From: Metarhizium brunneum
Lineage: Eukaryota; Ascomycota; Sordariomycetes; Hypocreales; Clavicipitaceae
Assembly: GCF_013426205.1 (NCBI RefSeq)
Contig: NC_089424.1
Coordinates: 3,534,001-3,598,000, forward strand
Direction of reading: 5' to 3'
Length of the DNA stretch: 64,000 bases
The position numbers and the translations under genes were made by a program. Positions 55,901-64,000 of the stretch are shown one piece after another (the first letter of the stretch is position 1; each line of letters begins with the position of its first letter). The notes below the pieces were generated by a model that was not told the DNA's origin, did no database searches, and saw only the letters and a program-made list of their open reading frames with translations.

Positions 55901-56978
55901 CAAGCAGCGTCGCGATTTGGGTAGCGGCTTCGGGTGCAACCCTCAGCCGTCGTCCCGTTTTCCGCTCTTGCTTCTCTCTAAACACTCGAAGCCAGACGGT
56001 CCACTGTTGGTGACATTTGCCACATAATGTCCCTGTATTCCAGACAACAGGCACGGAATCCCCTCTCCGGTTCCGGGGAGCGTAGGCCAAGAGGTTGTAG
56101 TCGTGGGGGACCGAATGCCACAAGGCACATCTTCTGCCCTTAATGGAGCTCTCAGCTGATGGTGCGTCCCCCGCATCACAGCTTTCCATTACTCCAGAAG
56201 CACACACCATATTTGCCAAATCGTGGCTCTTGATTCGCTCCGTGTCCTGTCTCGAAGGAGGATTTGCTTTTTTGCATGATATCAAATTCAGTGTTAGCTT
56301 GCCGTCCACACCTCCATTTCACTTGCCCCCCGTGTTTCCTCAGCCTCGACTCAGTATCTACCAGGAGCATTAGCCGGGTCCCAATCAGGACTTCCGTCCA
56401 GAGACAGGGATGGAATCAAATCCCAGGCCACACCTTTTCTGCTAAAGGGGATCCCCAGATGCCTCACCTCGTCAGCAACGCTAACACACAAAGAGAAGGC
56501 GAAGAAGCGGTCGGGTCGCGGCTTGTGGGTGGTTACGGAGTAGACTGGGGTTGTACTGTTAGATGCCTGCGATACTTTCTGTCATGTAACGCCGGGAACG
56601 ACCGACAAATTTTCGTGTTTTTTTTTTGAGAACCCCTGCGATGTACGGAGTACTCCATGAAGAGCAATGGGTCTCATCTTGGAGACACCCTGCAGCGCGT
56701 GGCGTGTGCGATTGCAACCTCTCCGGCATTCTCCAGGTCTCAGAAAGATCACAGGCGCATGCTGGACATCAGCCCGCCCCTTCAAACCCTTTCTATATAT
56801 AGGCAAGACACTCGTAAACTCTCTCACGTCAGAATGCCTCCCCTTCACCCCTCTCAATTCCAAACAGGGATCCAGAGCGACTCATCTATAAGAACGCTGC
56901 TGCCATTCAACCAAGCAACAGGTATCCGTGATTTTGCTTCCTTGAATTCCCTCGTTCTGATTTGTGCCGCCTTTCGCA
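52964..56978. other. 4.0-kb gene-free stretch
   Basis: This is the largest interval without a supported gene. All frames are short (up to about 149 codons) and none shows a family motif or a splice-supported continuation. It contains TACGGAGTA-type motifs at about 56534-56542 and 56644-56653, and the core promoter of the JEN-type transporter at the right end. A decayed gene, a long regulatory region or a non-coding RNA are all possible. Confidence 0.5.
56793..56802 (+). promoter_or_regulatory. TATA-like element of the JEN1-type transporter gene
   Basis: The sequence CTATATATAGG lies about 180 bp upstream of the ATG at 56979. The distance would fit a leader of roughly 100-150 nt. Confidence 0.4.
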
Positions 56979-58641
56979 ATGGCGCCGAGAGAGAATGAGC
57001 CCGCCGACGCTCTGGCTAAGGGTATTATTCCCACCGCAAAACAATCCTTCAAGGATTTGTTCATTTGGCGTCAACGTGTGGTCCTTTCCAACGAGTACGG
57101 AGAGACTCGTTGCGAATGGAGGGACCCCGACCGCTTCGTGAATCCCATTAGTCTTATGGCTCAACTATCCGCAAAGAACTGGCTCTTCTTCCTGGTTGGA
57201 TTTTTGTCTTGGACGGCCGACGCATTCGACTTCCACGCCCTATCAATTCAGACCAAGAAGCTAGCGGATTACTACGGCCGTAGCAAGACTGACATTACCA
57301 CCGCCATCACATTGACGCTGCTCCTTCGGTCGATTGGTGCAGCCTTCTTCGGTCTTGCAGGCGATAAATGGGGGCGCAAGTGGCCCATGGTGGTGAACAT
57401 GCTTGTTCTCGGTCTTTTGCAAATTGCCACAATTTACAGCCAGACTTTTCAGCAGTTCCTAGCTGTCCGAAGTTTATTTGGTCTCTTCATGGGTGGTGTC
57501 TATGGAAATGCCATTGCCATGGCCCTCGAACAATGCCCGTAAGTGCTCGTCTGAAGTTGAAATAAGAAGCGCCACACTGACAATCGTTTCTTGGCCAGAT
57601 CTAATGCTCGTGGCTTGATGTCTGGCATCTTGCAGCAGGGCTATTCGTTCGGCTATGTCTTGGCCGCGTGCGCCAACCTTGGCGTTGGCGGGGGGACAGA
57701 TACATGGAAGATTGTCTTCTGGATCGCTGGTAAGTAATGATGCGTGACAATACTTCAGTCTTTAAAGGTTCTTTGGGTGTTAACTTGATGTCTGTGCTTT
57801 GCGTATAGCCGGGTTTTCCATTGCCGTCGGCCTCGTCCGTATTCTGTTTCCTGAGTCGCAGCAGTTCTTGGAAGCCAAGAAGAATGGTAAGAAGGCAGCC
57901 AGCCCTGGTGCATTCTGGCATGACACCGTCAAGATGCTCAAGCAAGAGTGGAAGATGTGTGTATACTGTATCATTCTGATGACGTGGTTCAACTACTTTT
58001 CCCACACTTCGCAAGATTCATACACCACCTTCATGCTCACTCAGAAACAATTGGACAATGCTGGGGCCTCGAGAGCCTCGATTCTGATGAAGGCTGGTGC
58101 GTGTGTCGGCGGTACTATCTTGGGGTACATGTCGCAATTCATCGGCCGTCGTCGAACCATCATCAGTTCGTGCCTGATGGCGGCTGTTTTGATCCCAGCT
58201 TGGATTTTGCCCACTGGGGAACGTGCACTGAGCGCGACTGGTTTCTTCATGCAATTCTTCGTCCAGGGAGCTTGGGGTGTGATTCCCATTCACTTGAACG
58301 AGCTTTCTCCTGTGGCCTTCCGATCGACTTTCCCCGGCGTCACATATCAGCTTGGCAACATGATCTCTTCGCCTTCGGCACAGATTGTGAATGCCATTGC
58401 CGAGAAGATGTTTGTGACCACACCCAATGGCCGCAGGGCAGAAGCGTATGGACCAGTCATGGGCATCGCGACTGCCATTATTGCCCTTGGAATCGTCTTC
58501 ACCACCATGTTTGGTCCTGAGCGTCGTGGGCGCGATTTCGAAAATAAGGTTGCTGGCATGACTAGCGAGGAGTCGTCTACCAAGGTTATGGAAAGTGAGG
58601 ACGAGGAGAAGGGTCGAGTTGAACTTGAGGAGAGAAGGTAA
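56979..58641 (+). CDS. JEN1: JEN1-like monocarboxylate/proton symporter (MFS)
   Basis: Three exons (56979-57538, 57599-57729, 57809-58641) give 507 residues. Jen-type transporters import lactate, pyruvate or dicarboxylates with protons at the plasma membrane. The MFS sugar/acid fold shows FLSWTADAFDFHALSIQ in the first helix, GDKWGRKWPMV after helix 2, GGVYGNAIAMALEQCP in helix 5, and the Jen signature region NYFSHTSQDSYTTF (about 292-305, consensus NxxS/THxSQDxxxT), followed by GYMSQFIGRRRT. The C-terminal tail is charged (EDEEKGRVELEERR), as in relatives controlled by ubiquitination. Introns have donors GTAAGT and GTAAGT. Carbon-source repression is typical for the family but no site was confirmed here. 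Confidence 0.92.
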
Positions 58642-59620
58642 AATAGCTCATCGAATCGTTTACAGCAAATAACTAGGTACTTAAGTAGATAGGCGCTTAT
58701 GTACCTAGGCACCTGAATGTGGCCAAGCCCTGAAGAGGGGAAACATGAATCGAATAAATGCCAGACATCATGTTGCAAAGTTATCGTCTCGCGTAGGAGT
58801 CAGCACGTGTAACCACCTAGGTGCCTCTAACTACCCTGTACTCCGCATGTGACGCCTACGGTCTATGCTTGGGGTCAATGCCAAGGAATTCTATAACCAC
58901 AGTGAAATCTGCAACTAAAAATTGGCGTTCTCCTTGTATTATTTAAAGAATAGCAACAGTCTGTATCGTTGTAATCTAGCTGTGCATTACTCTTCATGGA
59001 GCCAGGCAGTCATTATTTAATCGACGAGTCCTCCCGCACAGATGGAACACTTCACGACCTTCTCGTGGCTTAGAAAAGCCGTGCGGATAGCCCGAGTTAA
59101 AATCTAAAGGAATATGTTTTTCTTTTGGAAATATGCATCCATTACTTTGACGGTTTCAGTGAATTATATATAGCTTGTCCCAATATCAACTCCGGCAATA
59201 GTATGTGAATTTCTCGGCGGGCTTTATCTTTTTGCTAGGTGTGCTTATCCCTGTATTACATACCTAGGTAGGTACCTAGGTAGGGAGGTTATTCATTATC
59301 TTGAAACTCTTCTTGATATATTTAAGTGCTTAAGTAAAAGATCTATAATAAAATATATTTACCTAATATAAAATTATATTATAAGATAAAGTTTAATAAC
59401 TAGTAGGGTGTGAGCGCATGTAGCAGAAAAAGCAAGCCGCGCCGAGCAATTCACAGCAGTATCCTCCTCAGCCCCTCCCCTGCTCACCGCCTAAGCTACC
59501 CCACGTTTATCCCACCTAGTCTAGCACCGATTCTGCCGCTTCCCGACCTCGATTCCACCAACACCAAACCACATCTCGCCAAACAGCCGCACACTGCAGC
59601 ACCAATCTACACCTAACACC
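58642..59620. other. AT-rich spacer with CCTAGGTA repeats
   Basis: No gene is seen. CTAGGTACTTAAGTA-like and TACCTAGGCACCT strings occur at about 58673-58713, and a CACCTAGGTGCC string at about 58815-58826. A compact palindromic block lies at 59261-59285 (listed separately). It is followed by a very AT-rich stretch to about 59400. The GTR1 promoter lies at the right end. Confidence 0.6.
59261..59285. repeat. CCTAGGTAGGTACCTAGGTAGG palindromic tandem block (short units)
   Basis: The block consists of ACCTAGGTAGGT followed by ACCTAGGTAGGG, a near-perfect 12-bp tandem pair in which each unit contains the palindrome ACCTAGGT. It borders the AT-rich stretch to the right. Confidence 0.85.
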
Positions 59621-60777
59621 ATGACGTCTCATCCGGACCACCCTCCCGCTGATGCGGGTCCATCCGAAGTCCGCAATGAAGTCAAGAAGCCCAAGAAAAA
59701 GAAGGTTCTCCTGATGGGCAAATCTGGATCTGGCAAGTCCTCCATGAGGAGCATCATCTTCAGCAACTACATTGCCCGAGATACTCGACGACTGTAAGCT
59801 CTATCTCCGCTCCTCCTCACCCCCCTCTAGCCCCTTAACTCAGTAACTAAATCGAAATTTACCTCTCCAACAGCGGCGCTACCATCGACATCGATCTCTC
59901 CCACGTAAAATTCCTCGGCAACCTCACCCTCAATCTCTGGGACTGCGGCGGCCAAGAAGCCTTCATGGAGAACTACCTCTCGCAACAACGCGTCCACGTC
60001 TTCTCCAACGTCGGCGTCCTCATCTACGTTTTCGACATTGAATCGCGCGACGTAGACCGCGACCTGGCAACCTACGTGTCCATCCTGTCCGCCCTCCTTC
60101 AATACTCGCCCGCCGCCAAAATCTACATCCTCATACACAAAATGGACCTTGTTGTCCCTACCGCCCGCGAAACCGTCTATGACGAGCGCGTGCGCACCGT
60201 CAAGCAAAAGACCGCCGAGTACATCAACTCTGTCGGCGGAGACACGAGCACTGTTGAACTTACGCCCTTTGCGACATCCATCTGGGACCAGAGCTTGTAC
60301 AAGGCCTGGGCGTCCATCATCCACGACCTGGTGCCCAATCTGGCCGTCATTGAGCGCAACCTCGCCAATCTAGGCGTGGCAATCGAGGCGGAGGAGTTGC
60401 TGCTGTTTGAGCGGACGTCCTTCCTCGCAGTCTCGTCGTGGACGTCGACCGAGGGACGCCGGAATCCGACAGAGGACAGACTGGAGCGCATGTCGAACAT
60501 CATGAAGCACTTTAAGCAGAGCATTTCGCGCTTTACGGGAACGCCTAGGAATGCAGAGCAATTTATTCGCATGGAGCATAAAGCGGGCACGCGCTTCAAC
60601 TTGTTCATTTTGAAATTCACCACGAATACATATCTCATGGTGGTGCTTCCTCCGGGCGAGGCCAGATTCAACGCGGCAATGCTGAACTGTCAGATTGCGA
60701 TTGAGCATTTCAAATTTCTGGATGGCCCGGCTCCACACGCCATAACTGCGACGGTCGTGCCCCCTGCGTCGTCATAG
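59621..60777 (+). CDS. GTR1: Rag-family GTPase Gtr1 (RagA/B orthologue)
   Basis: Two exons (59621-59793 and 59874-60777) give 358 residues. Gtr1 pairs with Gtr2 on the vacuole/lysosome surface (EGO complex) and signals amino acid sufficiency to TORC1. The GTPase motifs are [17 protein letters not shown] (P-loop, about residues 29-45), the switch I region across the splice (GATIDID), [10 protein letters not shown] (G3) and LIHKMDLV (G4, with His replacing Asn, as in Rag proteins). The C-terminal half is the roadblock-like dimerisation domain, including FLAVSSWTS and [19 protein letters not shown]. The N-terminus adds a Pro-rich and Lys-rich lead. The intron has donor GTAAGC and an AGTAACTAA branch region. 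Confidence 0.94.
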
Positions 60778-61134
60778 AGAAGGAGAAATTGCTGAGGCCA
60801 AGAAATTCTATTAAAATACGCATGAGAAGCGATACCAGAGTTCAGTTTGGAGTTTTGGAGCGATGATACCAATTGGTTTGTTCACACGGGCGAAGGGTGA
60901 TTTGACGCGAAATATTGAAAGTCATATTTATAAAGAGGTACAAATTTTTAATGGCCTTGATTCTCGTTCGAGATCAGGAAGACTTTATTGTGGGCAGCTC
61001 TTTCGCCCTATATTGATTTGCATGTTCCATATCTACCGATGTAGGCAGCTGTATGAGCCGCCCCTCAGTTCTGTTCCTCTTTTTCTTTTACTCAGTACAT
61101 ATTGCGGGGTCGGAAAGTATCTATAATCATTACT
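60778..61134. other. gene-free spacer between convergent genes
   Basis: This is the 3' flank of GTR1 (+) and SHP1 (-). Nothing coding is seen; transcript ends are expected here. Confidence 0.65.
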
Positions 61135-62514
61135 CTAAGTCCATTTGACAACAGCCGTCCCGCCCTTTTTGAATTCCGCCATATCACCCAATACCAAGTC
61201 TTTATCAGTATGCTCCTTGTTCGGGAAGGTCGTTGCGAGGACCCACGACCGAGTTCTAGTCTCTGGCGACGCCCCCTGGACAAATCCATAGACATCACCC
61301 ACAGTATTGGTGGTATTAAAGCGAGCTGGGAGTCGCGTTCCGTCTGGCATCTGAATTCTGATCAGGACGGTAGGCTGTGAAGAGTCGATGGATGGCTCCC
61401 GGTTTGCCGATGCTGATGCCGATGAGGCTGGTGCTGTGGTTGTGGAAGCAGCTGGCGGAGCGGGAGTACCAACGCCAGGTACAGGACTTCCCAGACGCTG
61501 ACCTGTTCCAGAGAAAGGCTTATACTTCTTAGGCGGTGGCTTGTAGGGGGTCTCGTGCCGATGCAGCTTGACGTCGACTCTCTGATCATGTTGGACATTC
61601 ATTAAGTGTAGCGGAGCGCGGCCTGATTTTATCATTTGCAAATCCGCTTGATTGGCTGGGTCGTCAAATCGTCGAAGTTCCCCATCATCAATGCTGAAAC
61701 CGTTCTGCCAGATGTGTAGAATGCGCTCCTCAGGCTCGGCACTGGATGTAGGAGCAGCGCCCAGAGGACCAGGAATCCTGCGGCTTTCAACGCCCTCGCC
61801 GCCTAGTGTGACGCCAGCACCGCGGAAGCGCGATGGACCAGACGGACCAGGTTCGTCCACAGACTGATCGGGGCGGGATGCATTGCTGCAGCATATAGTT
61901 AGCCACGTGTACTTCTTCCATTCCTCGACAGCACAGTCAACTCACGCTTTCGCCGCCTTGGCCAGAATATCACTGATGATTTTTCTTTGGCTACCTTCTT
62001 GGTGCGGGTCCTGTACGGCAAGTCCAGATTTCTCGCCGCCAGCAAAAAGATTGCCACGGCCCTCATCATCGTCGTCCTCGTAGTCGTCATCATCGTCTCC
62101 CTCGTCATCGTGGGCATGGGCACCGCTACCAAGAGACCCTAACGTCGCAATGCCTTTCCTCTTGGGTTGTGACGTCGTCTGAGGACCTCCTCTGCTAGAC
62201 GAAGCGGCGGCGGGAGCAGGTCGCCCGTCGAGCGTACGAGGCCCAGAATACGCGGACTCAGGCCTTGAATCGCCCGATCCGCTTTGCATCCTTGCTTCGT
62301 CATCGTCCTGGAAAAAGCTGTTACAAGCGGCAATAAGATCCCATTGATTGGCATCAAGGTACTGCGTTGCCTGACAAAGATGTTAGGTCACGATTCTTGA
62401 CAGCGACAAGATTACCCGCTGTAGATACCATACCTGCTCCGGACTGCAGTTGCACATGTTTGCAAAGTCTTGCACAAGCTTCTCCCGGTTGGGAGTGTCA
62501 TGGTTGTCAGCCAT
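61135..62514 (-). CDS. SHP1: Shp1/p47 UBX-domain Cdc48 cofactor
   Basis: Three exons (62514-62434, 62370-61946, 61885-61135) give 418 residues. Shp1/p47 is an adaptor of the Cdc48 AAA ATPase in membrane fusion and ubiquitin-dependent degradation. The N-terminal UBA domain is REKLVQDFANMCNCS...TQYLDANQWDLIAACNSFF, across the first splice. A low-complexity region with a long Asp/Glu run follows. The SEP domain starts at HIWQNGFSIDDGELRRF and includes RAPLHLMNV. The SHP box is FSGTGQRLGSP. The UBX domain runs from PTVLIRIQMPDGTRLPARF to the C-terminus; relatives carry an FPxK-type loop, here TTFPNKEH. The order UBA-SEP-SHP-UBX matches the family completely. Confidence 0.95.
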
Positions 62515-63064
62515 GGTATAATGACGTGCGCAGAGCGCGGGGCAACTGAACAGACAGAAGTCGAAGAGGTGAAATTATCTTGCGATGCAGTTTCTGACGA
62601 ATACGTGGGTTAGAGCACAACTGGTCGATATTTTGGTAGCAAAGGCTGTCCTGTGAGATAAAGAGACGTATGAGGATGATGGAAGGTGATAGAACTGAGC
62701 TGTTTGTCAATGGGCGGCAGGCAACGGGACCCTCGTCATGACTCTGGCCTTGTCCCGCGTGGAAGCTGGAAGCTCCCCAGAAGCCCATGCCAAGTGGCGC
62801 GACCCCACATTTGCTCACACACATGCCCGCCTGGCCACCTGCCAGTTGCCAGGCTGCACCGAGCGCCGCTCCTCTGCTTAGTCACTCAACAGTTCTCTCT
62901 ACACCGTACTCCGTAGTCCGGCACTCGTAGACGAGATCGCGCACTTCCGACCTGCGAGGCGTACCCCAACAGCACCGAGTTGCTGCTGCCCACGATTTCA
63001 TTGTCCACCGTCCGCACGTACAAAGAGAGTCTACCCCTGATATAGACGAGGTCAACTGCCTACA
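62515..63064. promoter_or_regulatory. 550-bp divergent promoter of SHP1 and MIM1/TOM13
   Basis: This lies between the start codons of two divergent genes. It contains ACCGTACTCCGTAGTCCG near 62902-62919, a TACGGAGTA-type motif. No coding region is supported. Confidence 0.55.
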
Positions 63065-63562
63065 ATGGCCTCGGAAGATCCATCAAGTCACCTCGCCGAG
63101 TCTGGCATCACTATGCATTCTGACAGCGAACAATACTCCCCAGGCGAGGAGCTCTCAACCTCACCTGAGAGCTCGGGCTCTCCCGTCATTCTCTACAAGC
63201 CGCCCACTGTTTTGTCATTAATACGAGGCGCCGCTATCAACCTGCTGCTTCCTTTTATCAATGGTATGATGTTGGGATTCGGAGAGCTATTTGCTCACGA
63301 AGCTGCCTTTAGATTAGGTTGGGGAGGCACGAAGGTATGCTGGAACCGTTTACTAATGAGACATTTACGACGCAAAGTCACACCTGCTTTGCTCTCGTTG
63401 ACCAAGTCAGTGCCGTCATGTTTCTGACCTTAACTGATCGAAATGCGCTAGGTCTTTCCCATGTCACGAAGACGGGCGCACCCGATCGGCCCCGGTATTG
63501 AGGTCCGAGAGCGGCGACGAGGACCAGGACCTTCGTTGGATGACTTGGCAAGCTTGGAATAG
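63065..63562 (+). CDS. MIM1: mitochondrial outer-membrane protein Mim1/TOM13
   Basis: Two exons (63065-63334 and 63452-63562) give 126 residues. Mim1 is a small outer-membrane protein that inserts alpha-helical outer-membrane proteins and helps TOM assembly. An acidic, Ser-rich cytosolic N-terminus is followed by the TOM13 (PF08219) core: YKPPTVLSLIRGAAINLLLP, then FINGMMLGFGELFAHEAAFR and LGWGGTKVFP across the splice. A short basic C-terminus follows. The single membrane helix carries the GxxxG-like face (INGMMLGFGE). The intron (117 nt) has donor GTATGC, branch TTAACTGA and acceptor TAG. Gene and protein sizes fit the fungal family. Confidence 0.88.
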
Positions 63563-64000
63563 GGGAGGGATGCACAATATAAGCATTACTTGGAGATACC
63601 GAGTTCCTCATGGCGTTGGAAATGATCGGCTACATCATCGCTGGGTCTACGGATCTTCTACCCACGACCGGCGAGCGGCGTTATAGCAAAAATTAGGGCA
63701 ATTGCTTCACTTGGTTTCATGTGAGATTAATAAGAGGCACGGCATGTCAAGGCGTACGAGGAGTGTCGAAGATGATGGTGTACATATATCTGCCGGCTGA
63801 GACCTGGCCTCATGATTGCGAGCCTCACTATATTAAACCAACTGCAAATTTAGATGTCGACGATTCAACTCTATTTTGAAATAGTTCTTGTTCATCTTAC
63901 TAGTTGGCATTAACATCCGATATCGCATTATAACAATTTAGGGGATATAGGTCTAGTCAGGAAAGTATCGTGATAGACCCTTCATTCGAGAGTGCCGTCA
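63563..64000. other. right-edge flank without a gene
   Basis: This is the 3' flank of MIM1. No coding region is seen up to the window end; the sequence becomes AT-rich towards the right. Confidence 0.55.

Noticed and set aside
1..64000. CRISPR arrays, rRNA, tRNA, intact transposons or viral insertions
   Set aside because: I saw no regular spaced repeats, no rRNA-like stretch, no convincing tRNA cloverleaf and no transposase or reverse-transcriptase frame. A tRNA scan by software would be more reliable than reading by eye.

Overview
This window is nuclear DNA from a filamentous ascomycete, most likely a sordariomycete of the Hypocreales. Coding regions are interrupted by short introns (about 46-173 nt) with GTRNGT-type donors, CTRAC/CTAAC branch points and YAG acceptors. 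The gene set is typically fungal: a full-length MDR ABC pump, a YAT-type amino acid permease, a C2H2/fungal-TF regulator, an OPT transporter, a JEN-type transporter, lanosterol synthase, SEN2, GTR1 and others. The order-level placement is inference from family content. Nothing looks bacterial or viral, and I saw no CRISPR array, rRNA, convincing tRNA or intact transposon.

Left half (1-34 kb), accessory in character, with long gene-free gaps. In order: the 3' end of a TRP-family membrane protein (+); an 11-exon ABCB-type exporter (-); an amino acid permease (-); a small secreted beta/gamma-crystallin-like protein (-); a membrane-anchored DUF3445/heme-dependent N-demethylase-like protein (-); a PEP-mutase/isocitrate-lyase-superfamily enzyme (-); a zeta-crystallin/VAT-1-like reductase (-); a PAF-acetylhydrolase-like lipase (+); a degenerate, frameshifted AAA+ ATPase (+); a secreted GH25 muramidase (+); and a two-finger C2H2 transcription factor (-).

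Right half (34-64 kb), mostly conserved cell-biology genes. In order: YAR1-like ankyrin chaperone (-); SPO11 (-) and lanosterol synthase ERG7 (+), divergent over 303 bp; SGT1 (+); a gamma-butyrobetaine-hydroxylase-like dioxygenase (-); tRNA-splicing endonuclease SEN2 (-); ceramide glucosyltransferase (+); an OPT oligopeptide transporter (+); a 4-kb gene-free stretch; a JEN1-like monocarboxylate transporter (+); Rag GTPase GTR1 (+); and SHP1/p47 (-) divergent from mitochondrial outer-membrane MIM1/TOM13 (+).

I assembled the exon models by hand. For the intact multi-exon genes the exon lengths sum to a multiple of three and intron phases agree; the exceptions are the truncated TRP gene and the frameshifted AAA+ locus. 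The neighbours do not form an obvious single pathway. The points that most deserve a second look are the AAA+ locus (Walker B acids replaced by basic residues, plus a frameshift), the crystallin-like secreted protein with a 24-nt exon, the GH25 muramidase with a tail beyond its domain, the DCISE-type oxidosqualene cyclase sharing a promoter with SPO11, and recurring short intergenic motifs (TACGGAGTA, CCTAGGTA, TTAGGG).
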